From positions 4,965,001 through 5,029,000 of the forward strand of contig JAGUCH010000008.1 in assembly GCA_019096065.1 (NCBI GenBank): a stretch of 64,000 nucleotides of DNA, read 5' to 3'. Origin of the DNA: Paracyclopina nana (taxonomy: Eukaryota > Arthropoda > Copepoda > Cyclopoida > Cyclopettidae). Under the pieces are notes generated by a model. It did not search any database, was not told the DNA's origin, and saw only the letters and a program-made list of their open reading frames with translations. The translations under genes and the position numbers were made by a program. Position 1 is the first letter of the stretch; the number at the start of each line of letters is the position of its first letter. Positions 1-11,438 of the stretch are shown here, piece after piece.

Positions 1-982
1 ACTTTGCGCTCCGAGCACTAACCCTATTCTAATTTTACCCTTCAAGAGGAGGTTTGAAAAAGTAGCCGATAATTTTCAAAGGCATAAATGAAATGCCCCT
101 TTTGTCTGAACTGCTTCCGTAAATCATTGGAATTATGTAAACAGTTGTAGAGGTGCAATTAGTTTATTTTAGCCAAGACACGCGCTCCACATAAATACTA
201 AATAGCTTTTGCATGAGGAAACTTCCACGCAAACTCACCAAGAGAAAGCTGTGGGTTGCCAGAGTACTTGCTGTATCCTCCGATAGAAAGTTCGTAGAAA
301 AGGCCGAAATGGCCTTCTTTTCTCTTAGTAGAAATACCCACAGTTGGTTATTTTTGCTCTGGTCTCTTTTACACCTAAAGGTGGGAGGGTTCTGGATCTA
401 CTCTTCATGCGTATTTGTCTGGATTGGAAAGAGTGTTGACGACAAAATACTGGATTCCTTTATCTGAAACAATTATACAAAATACACAGCAGAACCTTCA
501 TCATGTTTGGTAAGAGTCTTACTTATTCTTGATATCCTATCGATAGGAGCTACAAAAAAGTACTTTCAAAAAATAGAATCATAATGCCATTGAAGATTCT
601 TGATGAAACATTGGGAATACTACATCATGACAAAATACATCCGATTCCTCTTGAATCATAAACGACATTTTCAGGACTAAAATTATTGGATATCGAGTGT
701 TTGGGGGAATTTGGAGGCTTTTTATTGATTTCTTAACGACAAAAATATGCGTAGTAAGGTTTCCAGTACAGCAAAGTAATAATGGCTTCAAATGCTATTA
801 TTAGTACTTAGCTTTATAAAGGCGCGGCTGTTGTAGTATAGCGTGGCCAAAGTATGCAGTGGAGCTCTAGAAAGCAAAGACCGGCAATTGAAGGCCCCAC
901 GACTGAGCTTTGGTTGTTGAGTGAAAGCAGCTATAGCTCAAGCCGTATAAGCGCAATAATACTTATACTATGTAACCTGACT
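1..982. other. unassigned upstream flank with a possible promoter
   Basis: I see no convincing coding exon here; the short ORFs have no recognisable domain. A TATAAAGG box lies at 815-822, followed by a short GC-richer stretch, so a transcription start near 845 is possible on the + strand. If so, it could be the promoter or 5' UTR of the SLC13 gene that begins at 11439, with the retroelement inserted between them. That link is inference only. Confidence 0.3.
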
Positions 983-986
983 TATA

Positions 987-1184
987 TGTAGCAGGATCCC
1001 GAGCCTGCGTACCTGCGCTCTCGCCTCCTCTCGTGCGGTAGCACTACAATTGTACAGTAGTAAATAAACGACCATGCGCGAGCGAACAGCTCGACGACAT
1101 ATCCTTCCAACCAAAGATGGAGTCTTGTAAGCTATAAGTTAGTAAGGTGTAGCGCGTAGGTCTCAGAGTGTTCGAACCCCTACA
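987..1184 (+). repeat. 5' LTR (198 bp)
   Basis: Identical by eye to 10956-11153. It starts TGTAG and ends CTACA (inverted TGTAG/CTACA ends). It contains an AATAAA polyadenylation signal near 1072 and no evident TATA box, so an initiator-type promoter is likely, as in gypsy-class elements. 198 bp is short for this class. Confidence 0.95.
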
Positions 1185-1188
1185 AAAT

Positions 1189-1203
1189 TGGCGCGGTGCT
1201 GAG
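1189..1203 (+). other. primer-binding site
   Basis: TGGCGCGGTGCTGAG begins 4 nt inside the 5' LTR. TGGCGC is complementary to a tRNA 3' end of the GCGCCA type, as used by errantiviruses. I could not assign the exact tRNA. Confidence 0.6.
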
Positions 1204-2376
1204 GACAACTCTTCGAGTACCGCAAAACACGCGACACCTTCGCTCCCGCCTCCATCCCTGGGGAAGTCGTTGTTTCCGACAACGACCAAACAAGACCGGG
1301 GAGAGGAAGCAATATTAGTGCGTTCCGGCTGAAAGTATGCCACGAACACCAACCTCACCCTCGCTGAGGCTACGGTGGCTGAGGCTACCAGAAGCTCACG
1401 AGAGGGAGCAGCTTGGGCAGCAGATCCCGCCACCCGCGTCGTCCCTCGAGACACCGAGTGCGGATGCTGTGCCCCCTGGGTCCAAACACCAGGACCGTTT
1501 CCGCGTCGAGGTCGGGTGCCCTTGGGAAGAGGCCATCTACCCCGGACCACCGGAAGCGCATAACACAGTGGGCATCGCATCACTCAACAGAAAAGTGTAA
1601 CGAGCCACTAAATGAGAGCTAGTCGCTATACATGCATCGCAAATGCTAATAAATCAAATTCGATCAGCACGATCAATTCTCTGCTCATTCTCATGCTCCC
1701 AATTCGATTCGAATACCTGCGCAGCGAACTGCCGGGTCGGCCACACCCCCGCACGTCACGATCGACGGCCTCGAGGCCGCGGTCGCCCAGAAGCCACACA
1801 GGGCGGGCCAGCAACCCCCTGAGGCAGAGCCAGAGCCGCTCCATTTCAATGCATTTCAACGCATAATTGCTGCTGCTGCAATTTACGCATCGGCCATCTT
1901 GCAGTGAGGCAAGAGAGCGCCAATAAACAAGTCGTAAAACTGGCCCCTTTATGAGGGCTGCATGCTGTGCTTCACATGTGCAAGGCAATTATCAAGATTG
2001 TCTGTCAACGCACTAAAAGCCATTATTCTCGCATGCACAGCAGTCGCTCCAAACAACCTTCTTGTTTTACGATCGTCAAAATCTCCTATCGAGGACCGGA
2101 TCGCACAAACAATTTCAATTGCCATGCTAAAACGATCACCCGAGGGTCGGAAAAATGCAGCGGATGCTGCGGGTGAGCGGCCGCTGCACAGGGGATGAGA
2201 GAGGCTATAAAAGATCGAGTACCAGGGGGAAAAGACACAGTTCTTTGGATTCACTCCAAGTTGTTACACCCCTGCTCTCGCGCTTTTTACGCCACTCTCG
2301 GTAAATATTCATTCACTTACTTTCACCAAGGCCTTAAGCCAACCCCTTTCGCTTCTGCAGCCGCCGCTCATTCATC
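1204..2376 (+). other. retroelement 5' leader
   Basis: This is an unusually long (about 1.2 kb) untranslated leader between the primer-binding site and gag. ORFs on both strands here look like chance. It has a good TATA box (TATAAAAG, 2206-2213) about 165 nt upstream of the gag ATG, and a possible splice donor (CTCG|GTAAAT at 2301) that could feed the env splice acceptor at 8395-8396. Confidence 0.5.
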
Positions 2377-3746
2377 ATGCCTGTCGAACGATCTCCTCCT
2401 CACACCTCCGCAAACGAGGAGCTCGGGGCGTCCCCAGACAGCCACGAGTTGGGGCCACACCCCACCGGGCTCCAACAACGCTTCGAAGCCGATTTAAGCA
2501 CCCTCGGGGCCCACGGGGCCGCCGCCGGGAGCCGCCCTGGCCTAGACCCTCTTGGGTTTCCGCGGAACCAAGGATCGGCCGTCGAGGCCGCTACCGGGAC
2601 CAGGCCTCGCCCCGGGTCCGGGGCTAGGACGGATCCGCCCAACCAACCAGCTGAGACCAACCCGGCTGGCGCCAACCCCGACACTGAGGGGCTATCGCAG
2701 TCGATGCTGCTGCAATTCCTGAAGTCCATAGAGGCCCAGCGGCAGGCGGATGCACAGGCCCGCAAACAGGAGGCCGAGCTACGGCTCCTGGAGATCAACA
2801 CCCGCCGTCTCGAGGCTGAAAACGCCGCTGCTCGTTCCGGGCGCAAGCGCAAACTCGAGAAGTTCGAGGACACGGAAGCTGACAAGTGGCTCACCTTCCG
2901 CCTTCATGTGGAAGCCACCTTCTTGGGGTCCAAGGACACCGAGGCCACCAAGAAACTGGAGGTCAAGCATGCCATGGTGGGTGCGGCACTTCGCACTATC
3001 AATGAGGTAGATCTGTTCCTGACGGACGAAAGCTTCACCCTCAAGCACCTGCTCGACGCCTACGAGAGGTTCTTCGTCACCGCCACGTCGTCCCAGGTGG
3101 CCCGTATAGCCCTCGAAACGGCCCACCAGCGCTCTGATGAAGGGATTCCCCAATGGCACGCTAGACTGCGTAGCATCTTCGTCCGCGCCAAGCCTGAGCT
3201 GGCCAAGGAGGTCGAGACCTACCCCGACTTGATCCGTATGTTTGTGACCAAGCTTCACCGCAAGGATGTGGTCATGGGCATCGCTGGCACAAATTAAGCA
3301 CCATGGCCGATGCCTTGGAAGCCGCCAGTCAGGCTGAATGTTGGTTGTCGTTGGGGCAAGGTAAAGGCCGCGTTGCCGCCATGATTTCCGGAACCGGCGA
3401 CGACTCCACGATCGTATGCTTCTACTGCGAGCGCAAGGGCCACCGCAAGAGCGAATGCAGGACCCTCGACTCCGACAAACGTACTGGCCGCTACGACCCC
3501 AAGATCGACAAGTGGGCTCACGCAGCTTCCCTCAACAAGGACCAGGCGGGTCGAGGGCAGAGTTCCCGAGGTCGAGGACGAAGGCGCGCCTCCGACCAGA
3601 AAAGGACCTCCGATCGGCAAGGCTCGTCGGGCAAGACCAACAAGAAGGCTCGAGTCAATGAAATCTACGAGGCCACGCCCAAGGAGGAACCCGAATCCGA
3701 GGTCTCGGATGATGCGGCACCGGGAAACGACTCGACCCGGTTGTAG
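2377..3746 (+). pseudogene. gag: gag (capsid/nucleocapsid), one frame break
   Basis: The structural polyprotein of the retroelement forms the particle shell and binds RNA. The N-terminal part (2377 to about 3290) has a Pro/Gly-rich start, then a Gln/Ala-rich helical stretch and a capsid-like region ending near 3290. After a single-base frame change at a short A/T run, the reading continues in the next frame to 3746. The nucleocapsid part carries one CCHC zinc knuckle (C-x2-C-x4-H-x4-C, 3417-3458) and a basic RG/KR-rich tail. The stop at 3744-3746 lies 15 nt downstream of a slippery heptamer, matching -1 frameshift expression of pol. Because the LTRs are identical, the break at 3290 may be an assembly indel. 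Confidence 0.85.
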
Positions 3747-3763
3747 AGAGCTCCAGCCGGGTC
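3722..3763 (+). promoter_or_regulatory. -1 ribosomal frameshift signal (gag to pol)
   Basis: The heptamer GGGAAAC at 3722-3728 is read G GGA AAC in the gag frame, exactly the X XXY YYZ form. A 5-nt spacer follows. A 7-bp stem GACCCGG (3734-3740) pairs with CCGGGTC (3757-3763) around a 16-nt loop containing the gag stop. The protease-bearing frame downstream is exactly the -1 frame and is open across this site. GGGAAAC is a known efficient retroviral slippery site. Confidence 0.85.
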
Positions 3764-6700
3764 CCCTCACCTTCCTCCATATTAGCAGCTCTCGACCACA
3801 TCGCCAGCCATCAACGATTCATGGCTCAAGTCCCGATTCGCATCGGCAAGATCAAGGCTCGGGCCCTGGTCGACAGCGGCAACAGCTGGCGCACGTGCAT
3901 CTCCGAGAATTTTGCCCGCCGACTTGGAGTTCTTCCCCACGGTCTCCGGCCCATGCTCGACATGCCCGCGGTGGGCACCGCCCACGCACAGCAACGTCTC
4001 CAGGTCCTAGGGGAGTTACGGCAGCCACTGCGAGTGCAGCTGGGCAATCACCCTCACTCCTTCTCTATCCGACCCGCAGTGGTGCGGAACCTCTCCATGG
4101 ATTTCAACTTGTCAGGGCCCTTCTTGAGCCACCACCGCATCGACCAGCTCCACTCCCAAGGGACCCTGCGCGTGCACGGGAAGCAGATCCCGCTGGTGGG
4201 CGCCCTCCAACCCGCCGAGGATCAGGAAGAGTATGAAATCCGGATCCTGCGGCCCGTCAACATTCCAGCCCGCACTGTCACCCTGGTGGCCGCCGTAGCC
4301 CCTCACTGGCCGCACGGGTCCACGCGGGCCGCCGCCCTCGAGGCAGAGCCCCAGTTTGCTGCGCAGACGCAGCTGGCGCCCTGGAACATTGCATTAGTCC
4401 AGCCGCGGGCCGGCGGCAGCCTGGCAGTTGGGGTGCTGAACCCCCTGGATCACCCGCTCCGCCTTAAAGGTGGAGTGACCTACGGCACTCTCCGTGTCTA
4501 CGAAGAAAGCGACGGCCCCAGCGGAACAGAGGCTACTTCCTCGGTGCCGCAGCGGTGCTGCACGCCGGTCACCACCCGCAGTACCAGCCGGAAACAGTCG
4601 GAATCCGAGGCCAAGCGCCGTTACGAGCAGGCCGACCTTATCATTGACACCTTCAAGCTGAACGAGAACGACATGCTTAAGGATAACCCCAAGCGGCTGG
4701 CTCAAGCCGCCACCCTGCTCGCGGCCCACGTCGGAGCCTTTTCATTCGACGGCCGCACGGGCAGACCACACTGGTCGAGCACGCCATAGACCTTAAGCCT
4801 GGGACGAAGCCCATCAACATCCGTCGGCGACCCATCAACCCGAACCTCGAGGCGTCCCTGAAGGAACAGATCCAGAAGTGGTTGGATGAAGAAGTTATCA
4901 CGCCCATCACTTCACCGTGGTCCGCGCCTCTCGTTCCCGTTCGCAAGAAGGACGGCACGCTGCGATGGTGCGTGGATTATAGGGAACTCAACAAGGCTAC
5001 TGTAGTTGACTCACACCCCATCGGAGACGTCAGGGACAACCTCAGCCGACTGGCCCGCTCCACGGTATTCTCAACGTTGGATGCGGTGGGTGCCTTTAAC
5101 GTGGTTCCCATTCGGGCAGAGGACGTGGAGAAGACCACCTTTTCCACAGGAGACGGCTCATACGCCTTCCTCAAGATGCCCTTCGGCCTCACCAATGCGC
5201 CCAAGACATACAGCCGCCTTAACAGAATGGTCCTGGAGGGCATATCATGGGACGTGGCCCTTCCATACCTCGACGATTGCTTAGTTCATTCAACCGACTT
5301 CGAGTCCCACCTCCGCAACTTGCGCCTGGTGCTGCAGGCCCACGAGAAAGCAGGACTTCTGTTGAAACCGTCAAAATGTCACCTGTTCCAATCCAGAGTG
5401 ACATACTTGGGGCATGTTGTCACTCCTCAGGGTCTCGAGGTCATGCCAGCCTACATTGACCTCATCCGTGAATGGCCTCTGCCTAACACCAGGAAGCAGC
5501 TGCGTATCTTCCTTGGCAAGGCCAATTATTACCGATCCTTCATTGAGAAATACCAACATGTCGCGGCGCCCCTGTCGGACAAGCTCTCCAAGGACGACGG
5601 CACCAGCGACAACCATGTTTTTCAACCCAGCCCGGAGTTTCGGACCGCTTTCGACGAGCTCAAGAGAAGGCTGACCTCTGCGCCTGTACTGGCCTATCCG
5701 GACTTCTCTTCGCCTAACCCTTTCATCCTGGACACGGATTTCTCGCAAGAAAACAGGGCTGTTGGGGGGGTTCTTTCCCAAGTCCAAGATCGCAAGGAAA
5801 GAGTCATCTTGTACGGCGCCAAAAAGTTGAACGCTGCTCAAAGCAACTATTCCGCTAATCAGGGCGAGCTGGTGGCCGTAATAATTTTCATCAAGCAATT
5901 CAAGTATTACCTGCAACACCGCCGGTTCATCCTGCGCACTGACCATCGGGCCCTCCTCTGGATCCGCTCCATGGAAGCGCCCACGGGAATGCTGGGCCGA
6001 TGGCTCGACACCATCTCCAACTACGACTTCGAAGTGGTGCACCGGGCGGGAGTGAAGCACGGCAATGCCGATTCCCTCAGCCGAGCGCCCCACCTGGCAC
6101 AGCGGGGTGACCATATCAGCTCCGACGTCTCTGACGATGACTTTTTCCGGGTGGCTAATCTCAAGCTGATTCCCACGAAGCCGGAAGCGTGGGCTGCGGC
6201 TCAGGAGGAGGACGACGACCTGGTCCTCTTGAGACAGCTGGTCCGACTGAAACAATCGCCCTCGCAGGAGAACCTCAACGCCGCATCACCTCGAGGCCGC
6301 GTGCTGCTGGAACAACTAAGCTCCATGACCATGGATCGGCAAGGTGCTCTTCGCTTGCTGGATCGGAAGAGGCAAACCTCGAGGCTGGTGGTGCCCCGCC
6401 AGTGGCAGGAAGCCAGCCTCCGCCACGTACACGACACCATGGGACACCAAGGGCGCGACTCTGTGGTCCACAGGGCAGCTCAGCACTTCTACTTTCCAGG
6501 CATGACGCGTCTGGCCGATGAAGTCGTCAAGTCCTGCCTCCTTTGCCAGCGGTCCAAGCCGGGCCAGAAGAACCAGCTGCACACCCTCAAATCGCATTAT
6601 GCGGGCTACCCGTCCAGATCTTGAGCCTCGACTACGTAGGGCCGTTCCAGCCTTCGTCCGAACCGTCACCGCTACTTGTTCACCGCTAAGTGCGTCTTCA

Positions 6701-8170
6701 CCAAATGGATCGAAGCTTTCCCGTGCGGTTCCAATGATGCCGAAACAGCCGTGCGGTTTCTGACGACCGAAATCATCCCTAGATTCGGCCTTCCAGAGAG
6801 ACTACACACCGATCAAGGGACTCATTTCACGGCCCATCTCATGCGGGAAGTATGCGCGGCCCTGGGAATACAAGCCACCACTACTCCTTCATACAACCCG
6901 CGCAGCAACCCGGTCGAACGGGCGCATCGGGACCTCAACGAGCTCATCAGGAAGATGGTCAAAGGTCGATACGCGGACTGGGCCGAGGTCGTTCCCTTCC
7001 CTCTTCGTCCTCCGTACCACCAAAAACCGCTCCACGGGCATGGCACCGTATGAAATGGTTTTCGGTCGCCAACCGTCGACCAACCTGGACTTGATCTTTG
7101 GGGACCCGCAGCCGGCTGTAGCGAAGGCCACGCAAGCAGGCCGGTTCGCCAAGCAACTGAAGGAGCGAATACAACTAGCGCATGAATGGGCAAGGAAGAA
7201 CATCTCCAACTCGATAGAGCGACAACGACGGGCTTACCACATGGACAAGCGTGCGTTTGTAGTGGGACAGAAAGTGTGGCTGTTCACTCCGAAGGTTATT
7301 CCACGCATCTCCAAGAAGCTACAAACCTTCTGGACGGGACCGTGGACAATTGAAAAACGGGTGAACGAGCTCACTTACGAAATAGCACCAGACCCGTCTT
7401 GGACTCGAGCGCGAAACCAGGTCGTCTCGGTAGACCGCCTTAAGTTGTACATCCCACCTGATCAAGATCAAGGCAACGTGTCTACTGCACCACCGGCCGA
7501 GGATTTGGATCTGTCGATGTTAGGTGACGAATCTGCCGAATTCCTCGCGGATCCGCCACACGAAGTCGCGGCAGAGCCCGCTAATGACCTCGCTGTACCT
7601 TATGAGTATGCGGTGGCCCCGACGGACAGAGAATACGGGTTCCCAGAAGCCCGAGATGACCCCCTCCCGGCCTTCAACGACGACCCCACGATACCTGAGT
7701 ACGACTGCACCCGGTACCAATCCGATCCGGATGAACGCCCATCCACACCGGATAATGAGTCTCCACAGAATACTCCGCCACTGCCAAGCCCTACCACAGG
7801 CAATGACGAGCCCACGCGCACTAGCACAGTGGTGAAAAGGAAACGACGATCAAATGCGGAAATGTTGCAGGCTGACACCGAGCGATTCTTAGGTGGGCCG
7901 GAAGCGGTCACCAAACGGTCCAGATCCAAAACACGCAGCGGTGACAGGAAAAGCACGACCGACGAAGATACGTTGCCACTGCAGCATTCGCAGGACAACC
8001 CGCCAACTGTGCACCAAGCTACTAGATATCTGCTCCCGCCGCTAGAACCGCGGCCATTACCTCTTCGACCGTCCATTCCGTCTCCGATCAAAGAGGCCTC
8101 TCACTCAACATCATCGTCGGCGCCGTCAGCAGCTACCGCAGAAACGTGCGACGACGTGTTTCAGGACTGA
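3729..8170 (+). pseudogene. pol: pol (protease, RT, RNase H, integrase), frame-broken
   Basis: Domains appear in gypsy order. An aspartic protease has its DSG active site at 3872-3880. Reverse transcriptase (from about 4800) has its catalytic YLDD at 5266-5277. RNase H follows (about 5680-6080; DTDFS and TDHRALLW regions). The integrase has an HHCC zinc finger (about 6420-6555), a D-D35-E core (about 6625-6920) and a C-terminal domain (about 7040-7450) with the usual KVWL and GPW signatures. A Pro/Ser/Thr-rich tail runs to 8170. Frame breaks near 4757 (protease to RT), about 6600 and 6660 (a compensating pair flanking the first catalytic Asp of integrase) and about 7000 interrupt the polyprotein. 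All are single-base-type shifts. The -1 entry from gag is at 3722-3728. Confidence 0.9.
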
Positions 8171-8488
8171 TACAACCCAAGTGTAAAAGGACTATAATAC
8201 GCACCAATATTGCTCCCTCATGACAAAGTTTGGGGGGTGCACACCATTTATGCCACATTCATGCCATATTTCATATCACATATGTATCATAACTGCATTA
8301 TTAACACATGCTCATGCTATATAAACCATGACATTCGGGCGCAAACACTAACAAGACAAACAAGCGTATAATAATCGTTTACCTTCTCTCTTGCAGTCTG
8401 AGTTAATAACCAACTACCTCCTAGCAAAAGGAATTCATAAAGTGTTTAGAAAGTGTACACTAGCTCACCACTACGTACTACGTCCACC

Positions 8489-10947
8489 ATGCATCCAGGT
8501 CATTGCTTGTGCAGCCCCACGCTGATGCTCCTCGTCTTCTTCGGGTATAGCTACTGGATCCTCCTCAACGAGGTGGCCCAAGCAGCAGCCTTCCCGGGGC
8601 AGTCACCACGACCAGCCGACTTGTACACCCCAGACGCCAAGGTGACGTCGTTCAGGACCTACGACTGTGCTCACCCGGATGCCATGCATGAAGCTATTGA
8701 CCTCAGCCAACCAGAACTGTGTGAGGACATTCGAAGCTCCTACCAGTCGCCGGTCAATGTCACGATTCAGGTACTGCAGACGGCCTCGACCCTCTCCGTC
8801 AAGGCATACCGGTGCAGATTACACATATGGAGGGAAGTTACCCGATACGGGTACGATAGCATCAGTTATGGGAGTCAAATGACGGACGTAAATAGGCCCT
8901 ACCTGGTAACGCCGCAAGCCTGCCGAGACGCCGCCGAGAAACGCTTCCTGCTGGTGGAGAATAAGAAGGTTCAAGTCACGCTCAATACCCCCGTGTCCTT
9001 GTCTTACTTCTCCAAGGGTGGGCTGGACCAGAATCACAAGTGCACGACGACCACTTTCATCAGTGGTGGCGTGACGTTGTATAAATCGCATTTAAACCAC
9101 CACGATCCACGCGTTGGTGGAACCGATCTACGGAAGCTAAACACGGCCAATGGGCGGGTGGTCTTCTCCAACCACCTTACAGCCAATTTCCAGGACTTGA
9201 TCGTGCAGGACGACGCCGAGGGCACCATCGTGTGGCCTAAGCGCAAGACCCCCCGCTGCGAAGATGAACTGAGCGAGGTATACAAAGGGCCAGCCATTCT
9301 ATACCCTCACCGCAACTCGTCCAGCTTCAGCGGCAACGCGGGTCACCTAGGGGACCTGCTCCTCCTCGCCCACGAAGAAGAATCGCGGTTCGCGGGGTTC
9401 GTCCTCAAGGGCGTGCAGTCCATGTGCCAGCGGCGACTGTTCACCACTCAGCTCCGCGACTTCGCCGTCTTGATTGTGGGACCCGGGGATGGACCCCTCC
9501 AGGCCAAGTACCTTCACCCGGAGGACATGGACGGTGCGAATATACAGACCCAGCTGGCATTCGTGCACTCGCAGCATGCGCTGCATATCCAGGACAGGTT
9601 CAAGTTCCTCCAGGAACTTATCTGCAAGAACGAACGATCGATCCTGCACTCCAAGCTTCAGAGTATGGCCTCCGGCTCCTCATCGTACGCCACCCTTGAT
9701 AGCCACGGGCCAGGTCATCTAGTCACCCGTGCCGGGGCTGTAGCCTATGTTACCTCCTGCTACCCGGTTCAAGCCGTCACCAGGTCTATTGCGAACTGCA
9801 CACAGGAGATTCCCGTGCTGGTGAACAACGAGACACGATTCGCGGACCCTCTTTCCTTCGTGCTGACTGACCGGCCCAGCGTGGTCCCATGCGATTCCAT
9901 CACTCCGATTAAATGGAAGATTCATAATCAGTGGATGTGTGCCACCCCCAGATCCACGCCTGTATCGCCCCTACGCAACTCAACCCCATGTCGGACGCGG
10001 CCCCGGAGCGGACATTACGACATCAGCCGAGGACTAGGGGTGGAGTGTTCTCGGCAGAACAACGGGCCAACCACATCCTCTACCTCCACTTGTTTAGCAG
10101 TCGGGAGGCCGTGGTGAACACTATCACCAGTAACGTGCTCCACAACTCGCTCATCACGGGCAGCAGGTCGACTACGCTGTGGACGCAGGAAGACATAGAT
10201 CAAATGGTGGACCATGTCGGCAGCGCAATCATCCCTTTCTTCAGCTCAGTAGGAAAGTATTATTCCTACTTCACAGGGACTCTCATCACTATCGGTCTGA
10301 TCAAGTTGATCCTCGGAGCCGTCATCCGGATGATCATCCTGTACCGACGGCGCGGACTGGGTTGGTGGATGTTCTTGGCTTTGTGGCACACGGCCTTCCT
10401 TATGGTCGAAATGCCGTGGCGGATGCTTACCAACCTTGGGCACGATCAGATCCTGTTCCCTGGCGGGGACGACGATGACGAAGATCAACCCCCAACGCGT
10501 GGCCGACGCCGACCTCGAACCCGGGAAGGAACCGAGGCGTACCCCCTGGCCGCCCTCAGCGACGGAGATGAAGAGGATGACGACGAGGCACCCCCTAAGT
10601 ACGGGGTCGCAGAACCAGGAGAAACCGATGGGCCCCGCCGATCTGGATTCCGCCAACGCATGAAGGAGGCTCTATTCAAAGAACAAGACGGCCTCTACCG
10701 GAACCTGCAGGCCCAAGTCGACGCGTTGGCAAGGCAGAACGAGACCATGCACAATTACATTATGGCTGTGCTCCCCTCGGCCCCGGCGCCCAATACTGTG
10801 GCCTCCGCGACCTCGACGCCCCTGAAGTCACCGATGGAAGGAGGAGCGACCACCGGCCCACCTATCTCCCCGGTACCTCCGGCCACGGGATCCCCCAGAC
10901 ATAGGGTGCCAGCATTGCGCCGTGAGGACACGGCCACGCTTCAATAG
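8489..10947 (+). pseudogene. env: env-like glycoprotein of the retroelement, one frame break
   Basis: This is the third ORF, with its ATG at 8489 (the open frame extends further 5' but only from a GTG). The N-terminus has a hydrophobic signal peptide ending in an Ala-rich site. A long Cys-containing ectodomain with several N-x-S/T sites follows. After a frame change in a run of five C near 9950, the downstream frame encodes two hydrophobic segments (about 10250-10345 and 10360-10410), then a long charged tail with an acidic DDDDED-type patch and a coiled-coil-like stretch. A strong splice acceptor (pyrimidine tract, AG at 8395-8396) precedes it, as expected for spliced env mRNA. The stop overlaps the polypurine tract. 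The family is uncertain: it does not look like the usual gypsy Env, and its layout reminds me of arthropod negative-strand (chuvirus-type) glycoproteins. Confidence 0.75.
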
Positions 10948-10955
10948 GGGGAAAT
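10946..10955 (+). other. polypurine tract
   Basis: An AGGGGGAAA run lies immediately before the 3' LTR, at the plus-strand priming position. It overlaps the env stop codon (10945-10947). Confidence 0.8.
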
Positions 10956-11153
10956 TGTAGCAGGATCCCGAGCCTGCGTACCTGCGCTCTCGCCTCCTCT
11001 CGTGCGGTAGCACTACAATTGTACAGTAGTAAATAAACGACCATGCGCGAGCGAACAGCTCGACGACATATCCTTCCAACCAAAGATGGAGTCTTGTAAG
11101 CTATAAGTTAGTAAGGTGTAGCGCGTAGGTCTCAGAGTGTTCGAACCCCTACA
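10956..11153 (+). repeat. 3' LTR (198 bp)
   Basis: I see no difference from the 5' LTR at 987-1184. It is followed directly by the TATA target duplication (11154-11157). Confidence 0.95.
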
Positions 11154-11157
11154 TATA

Positions 11158-11438
11158 TACGGCAAAAATACTCACATTTAATGGGCACTGCCATGCAAAA
11201 TGCAAATTACAACAATAAAGTTTCCGAGGCTAAAGCATGTTTATGGAAAAATATTTTATCATTTGAAAAGCTCAGGGCTTTCTCTAAATTGAAGTTTCTA
11301 CTGCGTAGAAAACGAGCCCTTGGTTTAAGCAGTGATGACGTCACAATAAAGCATATCCTATTTAACTGTATCAGTTATACATCTAAATGTTTGATTGGTG
11401 GCAAAATTCCGCGAATACATTTGTTTTTGCATACTTCA
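11158..11438. other. gap between retroelement and SLC13 start
   Basis: AT-rich, with no gene or clear promoter motif. It is either the 5' flank or part of a first intron of the SLC13 gene. Confidence 0.4.

Larger units (their letters stand above)
983..11157 (+). mobile_element. Ty3/gypsy errantivirus-like LTR retroelement with env
   Basis: This is a full-length LTR retroelement: 5' LTR 987-1184, primer-binding site just inside it, gag, pol (protease, reverse transcriptase, RNase H, integrase), a third env-like ORF, a purine tract and the 3' LTR 10956-11153. LTRs start TGTAGC and end CTACA. The 4-bp TATA direct repeats at 983-986 and 11154-11157 are the target-site duplication, typical of gypsy/errantiviruses. 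The element is clearly more GC-rich than the AT-rich host genes around it. The two LTRs look identical base for base, implying a very recent insertion, yet the coding regions carry about six small frame breaks (near 3290, 4757, 6600, 6660, 7000 and 9950) besides the apparently programmed gag-pol shift. They could be sequencing indels or real decay. No repaired reading is given. Confidence 0.95.

Noticed and set aside
213..467. 84-codon plus-strand ORF with a hydrophobic middle
   Set aside because: No domain, no promoter or splice context, similar to chance ORFs in AT-rich DNA.
1044..2254. ORFs of 80-180 codons in the retroelement leader and LTR
   Set aside because: No recognisable domain, overlapping in several frames on both strands, located in untranslated leader.
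2400..6255. Long minus-strand ORFs opposite gag and pol
   Set aside because: GC-rich coding sequence leaves the complementary strand open; none shows a domain and the plus-strand motifs are decisive.
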